64,000 bases of DNA from the NCBI GenBank assembly GCA_012103075.1, contig JAAVLQ010000002.1:186001-250000 (forward strand). The letters are read 5' to 3'. A model generated the notes under the pieces. It made no database searches, was not told the DNA's origin, and saw only the letters and a program-made list of their open reading frames with translations. This DNA comes from Brucella cytisi (GTDB taxonomy: Bacteria > Pseudomonadota > Alphaproteobacteria > Rhizobiales > Rhizobiaceae). Numbering within the stretch: the first letter of the stretch is position 1; the number at the start of each line of letters is the position of its first letter. This document shows, one piece after another, positions 1 to 8,793 of the stretch. The position numbers were made by a program, and so were the translations under genes.

Positions 1-306
1 ACGCTTGGCGCTAACCGGTTCACGGCCTTCTTCACAGTCATTCTGCCGCCCTTGCTGCCCGGTGTTCTTGCAGGCGCAGTGCTTGGTTTTGCCAAGGCGC
101 TGGGTGAATTTGGCGCCACGATAACCTTCGTTTCCAACATTCCGGGCGAAACGCAGACCCTTTCGCTTGCCATCTATGCCCTGATGCAGACCCCCTCCGG
201 CGATGCCGAGGCGTTCCGCCTGATCGCCATATCTGCAGCTATCTCAATTGTGGCCGTAGTCCTTTCCGAATGGCTTCAGCGCAAGCTTGCGGGAGCAACG
301 AAATGA
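1..306 (+). CDS. modB: Molybdate ABC transporter permease ModB (C-terminal fragment)
   Basis: The frame is open from the first base of the window, so only the last 101 residues are present. The fragment begins at the EAA loop that contacts the ATPase (TLGANR) and continues through the final membrane segments. The stretch FAKALGEFGATITF is characteristic of ModB. The inner-membrane channel subunit passes molybdate from the periplasmic binding protein. The stop overlaps the modC start (ATGA), so the two are translationally coupled. The start lies left of the window. Confidence 0.9.
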   Translation, partial: TLGANRFTAFFTVILPPLLPGVLAGAVLGFAKALGEFGATITFVSNIPGETQTLSLAIYALMQTPSGDAEAFRLIAISAAISIVAVVLSEWLQRKLAGATK

Positions 307-1383
307 GCGGGCTTTCTGTCTCGATTACGGGCCGCAATGGCAGGGTTTCCTGTTGCCGCCGATTTTGCTGCCGACTGGGGCGTGACCGCTTTGTTCGGCC
401 ATTCCGGTGCGGGCAAGACAACGCTTCTGAAAATGATTGCCGGAACACTCCGTCCAGAGAGCGGACGCATTGCAGTGGGTGATTTCACGCTGTTCGATGC
501 CGAAAAGGGCGTCAATCTGCCACCGGAAAAACGCCGCATCGGTTATGTGTTTCAGGAAGCACGGCTTTTCCCGCACATGAGCGTCAAACGCAACCTGACA
601 TATGCGCGTTGGGCCGGGCACCGGCAGGCGACGCGCAGCTTCGATGAAGTTGTGGCGCTGCTTGGCATTGACCATCTTCTCGACAGGCGGCCATCGACAC
701 TTTCCGGTGGTGAACGACAGCGTGTCGCCATTGGCCGCGCGCTCTTGTCTGATCCCGCACTTCTTTTGCTGGACGAGCCGCTTTCTTCGCTCGATCACGC
801 GCGCCGGCAGGAAATCCTTCCCTTCATCGAGCGTCTTCGCGATGAAAGCCATGTGCCGATCGTCTATGTGAGCCATGAAATCGATGAAGTCGCGCGGCTT
901 GCAGACGAAATCGTGCTTCTGTCTGCTGGCCACGTGACGGCAAGTGGTGCGGCGGCGGATGTGTTTCCGCTGATCGACGCAGAGGGCGAGGGCGGCGGTG
1001 TGCTGCTGGAAGGGACGGTTTCGTCCTATGATGATCGTTACAAGCTGGCCGAGATCGACCTTGGTGGCGCGTCATTCCAGCTCAGCGATGCAGGGCTGAA
1101 ACAGAATATGCATGTGCGGTTGCGCGTGCGAGCACGCGATGTTTCCATCGCACGCAAGGTGCCGGAAGCGATCAGCATTCGCAACGTACTACCGGTGACC
1201 GTTACTGCCATTACTACGGATGATGGCCCGAACGCCTATGTTTCGCTGGACTTCCGGGGACGTCGTCTCGGTGCGCGGCTGACGCGGCGCTCGGTTGACG
1301 AACTGGCGCTGCAATCGGGTGACCATGTGGTTGCGCTGGTGAAGGCGGTTTCGGTTGATCGGGCGGCTATTCGGGAAAAATGA
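303..1383 (+). CDS. modC: Molybdate ABC transporter ATPase ModC (one frameshift near 342)
   Basis: ATPase that powers molybdate uptake. The start is ATG 303, overlapping the modB stop. The first 13 residues (MSGLSVSITGRNG) are in one frame and the rest is in another, entered near 342-345. The long frame has Walker A GHSGAGKTT, signature LSGGERQR, Walker B LLLLDEP and H-loop VSHEID. A C-terminal TOBE/MOP-type domain (SIRNVLPVTVTAI) follows. Length after repair is about 360 residues, normal for ModC. The single break in an otherwise intact gene looks like a base-call error. No Mo-dependent regulatory RNA is visible in this window. Confidence 0.9.
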
Positions 1384-1454
1384 CGCGGGGACAATAATCC
1401 GGTTTTCGCCCCGCTTGTTTTATGCTCCTGTCTCTGGTGATTGGGAGAATATGC

Positions 1455-2132
1455 ATGACTGATTTGCAGAACTGGACGCCGCGCCCCAAGCCGGAACGCA
1501 AAGTGCTTGAAGGCCGTTATGTGCGGTTGGAACCGCTGGACCCGAAGAAGCATGGGGACGAGCTTTTCGCTGCTTCTTCGGTCAACGATGCAGATCAGCG
1601 TTTTACGTGGCTGTTCGAGTTTCCACCTGCAACCCGAGACGAATTCGAGCCCCGGCTGGAAAGGGTGTCGAAGAGCGAAGACCCGCTGTTCTTCGCTGTC
1701 ATCGACAAGGCGAGCGGCAAGGTTGCCGGGCGCCAGACACTGATGCGCATCGACCCGACCCATGGCGTTATCGAGATAGGCAGCATTTATTGGGGGCCGC
1801 TGATTTCGCGGAAGCCTGCCGCCACGGAAGCGCAGTTCCTGTTTATGCAGTATATTTTCGACGAGCTTGGCTATCGCCGGTACGAATGGAAATGCCACAA
1901 CGAAAACGAGCCTTCCAAGCGGGCTGCCGAGCGTTTCGGCTTTTCGTTCGAGGGAATTTTCCGCCAGCATATGGTGGCGAAGGGCAAGAACCGCGATACG
2001 GCGTGGTATTCCATTCTCGACAGTGAATGGCCTGCCTTGAAGAAAGCCTATCAGGCATGGCTTGCGCCGGAAAACTTTGATAGTGACGGTCAGCAGAAGA
2101 AGAAGCTGGAGGAGTTCCGTGATCTTGGCTGA
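1455..2132 (+). CDS. GNAT family N-acetyltransferase (RimJ/RimL-like)
   Basis: Intact 225-residue protein. ATG 1455 was chosen over upstream starts because GGGAGA at 1443 gives a good ribosome-binding site. It belongs to the RimJ/RimL-type acetyltransferases: the N-terminal stretch GRYVRLEPLDPKKHGDEL is typical, and the C-terminal half (KCHNENEPSKRAAERFGF) corresponds to the acetyl-CoA-binding part with the conserved N..S..A.E..GF pattern. It probably acetylates a small molecule or protein N-terminus, but the substrate is unknown. The stop overlaps the start of the next small membrane gene, so the two are probably co-transcribed. Confidence 0.85.
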   Translation: MTDLQNWTPRPKPERKVLEGRYVRLEPLDPKKHGDELFAASSVNDADQRFTWLFEFPPATRDEFEPRLERVSKSEDPLFFAVIDKASGKVAGRQTLMRIDPTHGVIEIGSIYWGPLISRKPAATEAQFLFMQYIFDELGYRRYEWKCHNENEPSKRAAERFGFSFEGIFRQHMVAKGKNRDTAWYSILDSEWPALKKAYQAWLAPENFDSDGQQKKKLEEFRDLG

Positions 2133-2328
2133 GCGTAAGAAAAGCAATCCGGCAATTGCCGCTGCCATTATCCTGATCGGCTTCGGTGTGCTTGCCTATT
2201 TCGTGCCCAGCATCATGCTGGCACTGGGCGAACGCTCGCAAATCGCGGCGATCATCTTCCCGATTGTTTTCGTTCTGGGCTTCTTTGCCATTTTCTGGCT
2301 GCGCTCGCGCCGTCAGAACAAGGACTAA
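2119..2328 (+). CDS. Small two-helix membrane protein, unknown function
   Basis: 69-residue protein starting at GTG 2119 inside the end of the acetyltransferase gene, with GGAGG-like sequence just upstream (2108-2113). Two hydrophobic segments (about residues 10-30 and 40-58) are separated by a short polar loop (GERSQ). The C-terminus is basic (RSRRQNKD), suggesting an inner-membrane protein with cytoplasmic ends. I do not recognise a named family. The overlap with the upstream gene is the main support for expression. It ends just before the convergent exporter gene. Confidence 0.65.
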   Translation: MILAERKKSNPAIAAAIILIGFGVLAYFVPSIMLALGERSQIAAIIFPIVFVLGFFAIFWLRSRRQNKD

Positions 2329-3427
2329 CTAACAAGCGAAGCGCTGAGCAGCAGAGCGCCAGTCAGCGCGATGAACAGGGCAGCGGCGACTTCGATTGCC
2401 GCCTTCAGGCGACCCGACATGGCATTGCTGCCTGCAAATCGCAGAGCCGTATTCTTTGCGGTGACGGCCAGCGTGGCAAGAACAGCCACGGTGATGAATG
2501 TGCCGAACGCCATGGCGAAGACAGAAAGAAGCCCACCGACCATCAAGCCATTCAAAAGCGCAAACGTCAGCACGATCAGCGCGCCGGAGCAGGGACGCAG
2601 GCCCACCGCGAAAATCGCCGACCACGCCGTCTTCCAGTTGAAATCGTCGCCGAGCGTCGACGGATCGGCAATATGGGCATTGCCGCATGCGGCGCATACA
2701 TCCCCTTCGCCGATGAAAATATGATCCGATGCAGCGGCAGTTGCGGGTTTGTAGTTGAGTTTTACCGTGCTTCCGACCGCTGCCGCGCGTGTGGTTTGCG
2801 AAATGCTGCCCTGCCATGCAGGACCGGAGGCCATTGCCTGTGCGGGTGTTGCAGCAAAAAGTGATGAGACCGGCTTGCGGTTTGCATTGTCTTGCTTTTT
2901 GAAAAGCAGTGGCAGTTTGCGCGCCAGAAGCCAGAGGCCAAAAACAGGACAAGCGCAAAACTCGCGATTTCCATATAGCGGGCGGTCTGGTTCATGGAAA
3001 TGCCGGTGCCGCGCAGCAGAAACCATGCGAGGCCAACCACGGCGATTGCCATGATGGCCTGTAAAAGCGATGAAATGAACGACAGGAATATGCCGCGCCT
3101 GAGCGCTGTTTCATTGGCGATCATGTAGGACGAGATGACCGCCTTGCCGTGGCCGGGCCCTGCCGCATGAAAAATACCGTAGACGAAGGAAAGTCCGACC
3201 AGAACAGAAGCCTGCCATGGATCCTCGCGCATGGCTTTCAGCGCGTTGGTCATGGCGAGATAAAACGAGCGCTGCTGCTCGTTCATCCAGAGGATGATAT
3301 GCGCGAAAGTCCCGGTCGGCTTCATCGCCACCTCATTCGCGCCAATGCCGAGAGATGATTGCGCATAGGCTTGCGCAACGATCATCGTAAGGCAGAGGGT
3401 TAGAATGAAGGCAGCCGGTTTTCTCAT
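2325..3427 (-). CDS. Nickel/cobalt exporter, RcnA/NicO family (one frameshift near 2942)
   Basis: Polytopic inner-membrane transporter predicted to export Ni2+/Co2+. ATG 3427 begins a signal-like segment. Conserved features include FHAAGPGHGKAVISSY (the NicO metal motif with His residues), a central variable loop with VCAACGNAH (Cys/His, possibly metal-binding) and LRPCSGALIVL near the C-terminus. The frame breaks at a run of five A (2940-2944). A sixth base joins the halves as ALVLFFGLWLLARK and gives 367 residues. The start overlaps the stop of the upstream DUF1007 gene (TGATG), a pairing common for this family. Confidence 0.85.
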
Positions 3428-4121
3428 CAGCCTGTCTTTCCTTTCGGTTCACAGTCTATCTCAAGACGGGTTGCGAATATTTTCGACATGTCCGTACCCG
3501 TTGGGTCGTTGAAGAAGGCATCGGTCAGTGTCGCCCGGTTCTGGGCGAGTGCCTCATCCGGATCGGGTCGCACGACCTTGGAGGTGCAGCCTGCGGGCAG
3601 GCCTTTCACAACCAGATCGCTGTCGTCCATGTAATCGATGGCCGTGTAGAAGGTCGGGTCATAGACACCGAAGCTGATTTTATGGCCAGCGGCAAGCTTC
3701 AATGGCTTTTCAGGCTTGCTGGTAAAACGATCAGCAGGCGATTGTCGGTGAAATCGGCTGCGAGGTCGGTTGGCCTCGCCATTTTAACGTCCTTGCCGTT
3801 ATCCAAAACGGTCTGGAAATATTTGAACTCCGCAATCGAACCATTGATGACATGGCCGAGGTCGATCAGTTCATTCTTGTCGAGTTGCAGGTCACCATTC
3901 TTGTCAAATTCCATCAGCACAGTCGAGGAGAAAACGTCGTCGAAGCGCCAGACATGAGCAAGTTGCTGCACGGTGCCGTCAGGTGCGACAGTCAGTTCCA
4001 GTCGGGCGTCGGCAAAGACATGCGGGTGAGCGAGCACCGTCGTCGGCACGAGACTGGCCAGCAGCGCAGTTGCGGCAGCCCGAACGAACCTGCTTTTGAA
4101 CCAAGACGACGAAACCAGCAT
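3427..4121 (-). CDS. DUF1007 family periplasmic protein (one frameshift near 3708)
   Basis: Secreted partner of the NicO-type exporter. A signal peptide (MLVSSSWFKSRFVRAAATALLA...VLA) is followed by HPHVFADARLEL, the N-terminal signature of DUF1007 proteins, which are typically encoded beside NicO/RcnA genes. FDKNGDLQLDKNE resembles an EF-hand-like Asp-rich loop. The frame breaks at TTTT 3707-3710 on the plus strand; one more base gives ASLKKPLKLAAGHK and a 231-residue protein. ATG 4121 was chosen because the signal peptide begins there; an upstream extension to 4262 lacks signal character. Confidence 0.8.
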
Positions 4122-4194
4122 AAAATTTTCCGTTAGAGTTTTCTCACGCTTATGCCCGAAGGCGGCGAAAGTGCGACATTCTAGTTGTTTTATC

Positions 4195-4239
4195 GTGCAT
4201 CTTAGTCCCGAAAACCGTTTCACCCTTTTCTGGATGCGC
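4195..4239. repeat. Bru-RS-like degenerate palindrome
   Basis: Imperfect palindrome between the DUF1007 gene and the LysR gene. Its core GTCCCGAAAACCGTTTCA followed by CTTTTCTGGATGCGC is a degenerate copy of the perfect element at 25280-25318. Its position at the 3' end of the LysR gene suggests an mRNA 3' hairpin or weak terminator. Confidence 0.6.
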
Positions 4240-4240
4240 T

Positions 4241-5134
4241 CTATTCCCGTTCCTTGAACCATTGGGTCAGAAAATCGACCAATGCCCGGATTTTTGCTGG
4301 CAGATAGCGCCGATGTGGATAGACGGCATAGATGCCGCCATCCTTCACGATGAATTCGTCCAGACAGGCTACGAGCCTGCCGCGTTCGATTTCTTCTTCG
4401 GCGATGAAGGCGGGCAGCATACAGAAGCCGAGCCCGGCGAGTGCAGCATTCTTGGTTGCAACCGGACTGTTCACCTCAATCGGACCGTTAACGGGAACCG
4501 TCATCATCGAACCGTCGGTATTGCGGAAATGCCAATTGTTGCGTGAGCGTGCGTTGGTGTCGATGATGCAGGGCCGGTCGGCCAAGTCTTCCGGACGTTC
4601 GGGCTTGCCTACGCGGGCGATTAGCTCGGGCGCGCCGCACAGGATTGAATGGAAGGGCGAGAGGCGCTTGGCAATGAGGGAAGAGTCCTGCAAGCGCGTG
4701 ATGCGGATCGCGAGATCAAAGCCTTCTTCCACTAGATCGACAAACCGATCATCCAGCCGAACGTCGAGCACGATTTCCGGATGGGCGAGGCAAAAGTCGA
4801 TCAGCGACTGGCCAATCACGGCATCGGCAAAAGTGCGCGGGGCCGACAGTTTGATGCGCCCGCGCGCGTCTGAACTGGTTTCGCTGACAGCATCTTGCAA
4901 CGCGTCGATCTCGCGAATGATTTCAACTGCGCGGTGATAATAGGTGTGCCCGGCTTCGGTCAGCGAGAACTGACGGGTTGTGCGGTTGAGAAGCCGTGCG
5001 CCGAGCTCGTCTTCCAGTTCCCGCACATATTTGGAAAGGAGTGCCTTGGAGCGCCCGATTTTTCGCGCGGCGGCGGAAAAGCCTTCCGCCTCGACCACGT
5101 CGATGAAGGCCCGCATACGTGTGAGGGTGTCCAT
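4241..5134 (-). CDS. LysR family transcriptional regulator
   Basis: Intact 297-residue regulator. Residues 1-60 form the winged HTH (MRAFIDVVEAEGFSAAARK, then LLSKYVRELEDELGARLLNR), followed by a linker helix and an effector-binding domain (RIKLSAPRTFADAVIGQ, GPIEVNSPVATKNAALAGLG). It starts 3 bases after the amidase stop, so both are on one transcript. Many LysR proteins control an adjacent gene, but this one is in the same operon and not divergent, so its target is uncertain. Confidence 0.88.
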   Translation of the reverse strand: MDTLTRMRAFIDVVEAEGFSAAARKIGRSKALLSKYVRELEDELGARLLNRTTRQFSLTEAGHTYYHRAVEIIREIDALQDAVSETSSDARGRIKLSAPRTFADAVIGQSLIDFCLAHPEIVLDVRLDDRFVDLVEEGFDLAIRITRLQDSSLIAKRLSPFHSILCGAPELIARVGKPERPEDLADRPCIIDTNARSRNNWHFRNTDGSMMTVPVNGPIEVNSPVATKNAALAGLGFCMLPAFIAEEEIERGRLVACLDEFIVKDGGIYAVYPHRRYLPAKIRALVDFLTQWFKERE

Positions 5135-5137
5135 AGT

Positions 5138-6321
5138 CTAGCCCCGCTTCCCGACGATGTTTTTGGCCAGTGCGATCAGCGCCCGGTCGCTGCCGCGTGG
5201 TCCGATGAAGGAAATGCCGAAAGGTGCGCCCTGCACCTGTCCCAAAGGTAATGTGATCTGCGGCAGGCCGGAAAGCACCGAAAGGCAAAGCAGGCGCAAA
5301 GCCTGTTCGCGATAGGCCTGCAACGCCTCGAAAGGCTCTTTTGCCAGCGGAGCAGCACCGTACGGTCGGTAGCGCCAGCACTGCATCATTGCCGACGATC
5401 TGTTCTAGTTCCTGCGTGAATTGTGCCCGGCGCATACGCTGGCTGGTAACGAGATCAGCGGCGATTCTCGCCCGAAGGCAAAACGGTCTGCGACGCCGGG
5501 GCCGAGCTTGCGATCACCCGAAGAAATCCAGCCGCCGTGCGTCGCCCGGGCTTCCGCGCCCTGTATGTGGCGGAAGGCCAGATAGAGTTCGTCTATCGAG
5601 AGCGTCGGCTGACTTGCCGCCTTCAGGGTGGAAAAGTGCGGGCGCACTTCGGAGAACATGGTGCGATAGGCGTCAGTTTCTTCCCGGCCGAGCAGAAGCT
5701 GTTCCAGAACCGGCATATAGAGAAGCTGCGTCAGCCTGAATTCTCGGGCGTCGTCGCCAAGCAGGATAGAGCCAACGCGGTCGTAAAGGTCGATATCGCG
5801 TGCAAACCATCCAATCGTATCGAGCGAGGGCGCAAGCGGCATGATACCTTCGAGCGGAATGCGGCCATGGGTGGTGCGCAAGCCGATAAGACCGCAAAAG
5901 CTTGCAGGCGCACGAATGGAGCCGCCCGTATCGGAGCCGAGCGCAATATCGGCGAGCTTGCCTGCTACTGCCGCTGCCGAGCCGGATGATGAGCCACCAG
6001 TAACGCGGTCCGATGCTGCGGGATTGATCGGATAGGGAAATGCGAATTCTGCCCCATCAAGGAGAAGGCAAGTTCGTCGGTCTGCGCCTTGCCGACAAAT
6101 TCGGCACCGGCGGCGAGGAGTTTCTCCACCACCGGAGCTGATCTTTCGGCGCGAGGTGATTCGGCCTCGATTTGCGGATTGCCGCATCCGGTTGCCATTC
6201 CGGCGACGTCATAAATGTCTTTTACGGCCAGCCGTTCGCCTTTGAGCGGTCCGTCCGCTGTGTGAACGGGTGACCTTTCAGGTTTTGCAATGATGGCGTT
6301 GAAGGGATCAAAACTGGCCAT
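5138..6321 (-). CDS. Amidase, amidase-signature family (three frameshifts)
   Basis: Ser-cisSer-Lys hydrolase that releases ammonia from a carboxamide. The catalytic Lys is in AVKDIYDVAG, and the serines are in GGSSSGSAAAVA and DTGGSIRAPASFCG. The coding path uses three frame changes near 6045, 5472 and 5361. After these are repaired the protein is about 394 residues, with the usual C-terminus (SGLPQITLPLG...PFGISFIGPRGSD). The start is ATG 6321 (MASFDPFNAI). The substrate cannot be told; close relatives are annotated as indoleacetamide or generic amidases. It heads an operon with the LysR gene. Confidence 0.85.
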
Positions 6322-6524
6322 TGTTCACAACATGCAGCAATTAACGGTCTATTTACGCTCTTTCGAGGCAGGTCTGAGCTGCGAATGTTTCACTTATATT
6401 GAACAATGGCAAGCGCGCCGTTCAGCGCGAGCCTGCCAAAATAAATTCGTCCGGAGAAATTTTTGTCATTGAATGGTCACGACTTTGCGCTTATATCGCG
6501 CTTGCCCAAAGTCGCACGTGCCTG

Positions 6525-6700
6525 TGGGTGTCCGCCGATCCTCGAATGGTGAGGAATTCGGTACGGTACACGGACCTAACCGCTCCAGTCGATCTGTTGG
6601 CCAACCGCCAGATCGAGGACATCTTGAAGCAACGACGGTGCGGGCCTTTCTAGTGTCTTTCGGCTGTCCAAAAGCCGAAATTACTGAAGAGGCACACCTT
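6525..6700 (+). ncRNA. Candidate speF-type leader RNA upstream of the decarboxylase
   Basis: A structured, non-coding stretch more than 200 bases upstream of an ornithine/lysine decarboxylase start. Visible elements are GGTACGGTAC (6560-6569) in a run ending CACGGACC, the complementary pair TCGATCT/AGATCGA, and a terminal hairpin. In alphaproteobacteria the conserved speF RNA motif is found upstream of genes of this family. The call rests on this context and on visible structure, not on a covariance match. Boundaries are approximate. Confidence 0.5.
6657..6682 (+). terminator. Hairpin in the decarboxylase leader (possible attenuator)
   Basis: TTTCGGCT is followed by a short loop and AGCCGAAA, a perfect 8-bp stem. 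No long T run follows, so it could be an attenuator, a Rho-linked element or simply part of the leader fold. Confidence 0.4.
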
Positions 6701-6902
6701 CATTGCCAGAAGTGCGGATGCGGTTCTCCAATTCCAATCCAAGGCAGACAAAGCGGAGTAACGCGGGTTTAGCGTTGTTCCATCGCCGCATGAGTTTTCG
6801 CGTGACATCAGCACCTCCAAAGGCTGACTTCACGGCGGATGCGTTCATGCACACTTTGTCCCTTAGAATACGGCAACAGATAAGCCGTGCGGGAGAACGA
6901 CC

Positions 6903-8037
6903 ATGGCAACGCAGCGTATCATCGACTTCCTCAACACCCGCCGTCCGGACGGTCCTTGCCTCGTCGTCGACACCGACGTCGTGCGCGACAACTATCAGAG
7001 CTTCGAGAAGGCTTTTGCCCTATTCGCGCATCTTCTATGCGGTGAAGGCAAATCCTGCGCCGGAAATCCTGCGCCTGCTCGCTTCGCTCGGCTCGTGCTT
7101 CGACACCGCTTCGGTTGCTGAAATCGAAATGGCTCTGGAAGCTGGCGCAACGCCAACCCGCATCTCCTATGGCAACACCATCAAGAAGGAGCGCGATATT
7201 GCGCGCGCCTTCGAGCTGGGCATTCGCCTTTATGCGGTTGACTGCGTTGAAGAAGTCGAGAAGGTTGCTCGCGCCGCTCCCGGCAGCCGCGTGTTCTGCC
7301 GCGTGCTGACGGATGGCGAAGGCGCCGAATGGCCGCTGTCGCGCAAGTTCGGTTGCGTGCCTGCGATGGCCATCGACGTTCTGCGTCATGCAAAGTCGCT
7401 CGGTCTCGATTCCTACGGTGTATCGTTCCACGTCGGCTCGCAGCAGACGGACCTTTCTGCATGGGATCGTGCGCTCAGCGATGCGGCGTCGGTGTTCCGC
7501 ATCCTTGCTGACGAAGGCATTGTTCTGCGCATGGTCAATATGGGCGGCGGGTTCCCGACCCGTTACCTCAAGGACGTGCCGACTGCTCAGGCCTACGGCA
7601 TGGCGATCTTCGATGCGCTGTCCAAGCATTTCGGCAACCGTATTCCGGAAACCATTATCGAACCGGGCCGCGGCATGGTCGGTAATGCAGGCGTGATCAA
7701 GACTGAAGTGGTTCTGGTCTCGCGCAAGGCAGACAACGACAATGTGCGCTGGGTCTATCTCGACATCGGCAAGTTCGGCGGTCTCGCCGAAACCATGGAC
7801 GAGGCGATCCGCTACCAGATCGTGACCCCGCATGACGGCAGCGAAACCGAACCATGCGTGCTGGCTGGCCCGACCTGCGACAGTGCCGATGTGCTTTACG
7901 AAAAGACGCCGTACCCGCTGCCGGTCTCGCTGACCATCGGTGATGAAATCCTCATCGAAGGCACGGGCGCATACACCACCACCTATTCGGCGGTGGCGTT
8001 CAACGGCTTCGAACCGCTGCGATCCTACGTCATCTGA
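6903..8037 (+). CDS. Ornithine/lysine decarboxylase, fold-III PLP enzyme (one frameshift near 7015)
   Basis: Makes putrescine (or cadaverine) from ornithine (or lysine). The PLP lysine is in FYAVKANP. HVGSQ, NMGGGFP, EPGRGMVGNAG and the catalytic Cys in GPTCDSADV match the eukaryotic-type ornithine decarboxylase family. The start is ATG 6903 with GGGAGA upstream. The first 37 residues are in one frame and the rest in another. The break is a TTTT run near 7013-7016; with three T the sequence reads FEKALPYSRIFYAVKAN and gives 377 residues, typical of the family. Expression is probably controlled through the long leader. Confidence 0.92.
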
Positions 8038-8049
8038 TCATTCAGACTT

Positions 8050-8096
8050 GGTATGATCCCGAAAAGTGGGAACCGGTTTTCGGATTAGATCATACC
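8050..8096. repeat. Palindromic repeat / hairpin after the decarboxylase
   Basis: GGTATGATC (8050-8058) pairs with GATCATACC (8088-8096), and within it CCGAAAA pairs with TTTTCGG around GTGGGAACC. The CCGAAAA...GGTTTTCGG core links it to the Bru-RS-like palindromes elsewhere in the window. It starts 13 bases after the decarboxylase stop and could act as a 3' stabiliser or terminator. Confidence 0.7.
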
Positions 8097-8186
8097 TTTA
8101 AAAGTCCCGAATGATCCTCTCAATCCGCCCAGTGCTGCAAGGCGCTGGGTGGGGTGTGCTGCTGCCGCTTTGCGGGGATAGATGTC

Positions 8187-8792
8187 ATGAACGTAACTCT
8201 TGAAATTCAGGAACATACTGCAACCATCGTCGCTCCGGCTTTTTTACAATAGCGGGCGAAACGCTGGAGCACGTGCTTGCGCGTGAAGCGCTGCTGGATC
8301 GCGCGATGGGTGAAGGCCGTCGCCGGAAGTCATCGGAAAAGCTGCGTCGCGGTCGCCTGCATGCGGACGGGCTGGCTTTCGCTGCGCTTGGCGAAGACGG
8401 CCTGCTCGCAGGTACTGTGCGGTTGTGGAATGTCCATGCCGGTCTCGATGCTTTCGGCTTTCCGGTGTCTGCTTTGCTGCTCGGTCCGCTGGCCGTCGAT
8501 CCTTCGGCTGCCGGTTGCGGGAATCGGTTCGGCGTTGATGCGTCATGCGATTGATGAAGCAAAAGACCGCGGCCATGGCGCGATCATCCTTGTCGGCGAT
8601 CCGGAATATTATGAGCGTTTTGGTTTCACCGCTGAAAAGACCGGCGAGCTTGCCATGCCCGGCCCTTACGAGAAGCGTCGCTTTCTGGCGCTTGAGCTGA
8701 AGCCGGGCCATCTTGACGGGGCGCACGGCATTCTGCGCGCCAGTGGACGCAAGGTAACGCGCGTTGAGGCCTCGTTGCGGCAGTCCGCGTGA
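8187..8792 (+). CDS. GNAT N-acetyltransferase, YhbS-like (two frameshifts)
   Basis: Starts at ATG 8187 (MNVTLEIQEHTATIV). The frame ends early at a run of six T (8240-8245) and resumes as ETLEHVLAREALLDRAMGEG. A second break near 8520 separates SALLLGPLAVDP from GSALMRHAIDEAKDRGHG. That pair is the beta4 strand and the acetyl-CoA-binding R/Q-x-x-G-x-G/A loop of GNAT enzymes. ILVGDPEYYERFGF is typical of the YhbS subgroup (COG3153). After repair it is about 201 residues. Substrate unknown. It ends two bases before the convergent chain-length gene. Confidence 0.8.
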
Positions 8793-8793
8793 A

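Larger units (their letters stand above)
6322..6902. other. 581-base intergenic region between the amidase and the decarboxylase
   Basis: No convincing gene. Short open frames here lack ribosome-binding sites and family features. The left part should hold the leftward amidase promoter, and the right part holds the promoter and long leader of the decarboxylase gene. See the separate leader RNA and hairpin entries. The decarboxylase ribosome-binding site (GGGAGAACG) lies just before 6903. Confidence 0.6.

Noticed and set aside
325..933. A 202-residue open frame antisense to modC, and similar long antisense frames (for example 6931-7833, 38752-39924, 41428-42750 and 43132-44511).
   Set aside because: These lie opposite well-supported genes with clear motifs. 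They have no recognisable domains, and GC-rich codon bias produces such mirror frames.
6399..6772. Short open frames upstream of the decarboxylase.
   Set aside because: No ribosome-binding sites or conserved features; the stretch fits a structured leader RNA better.
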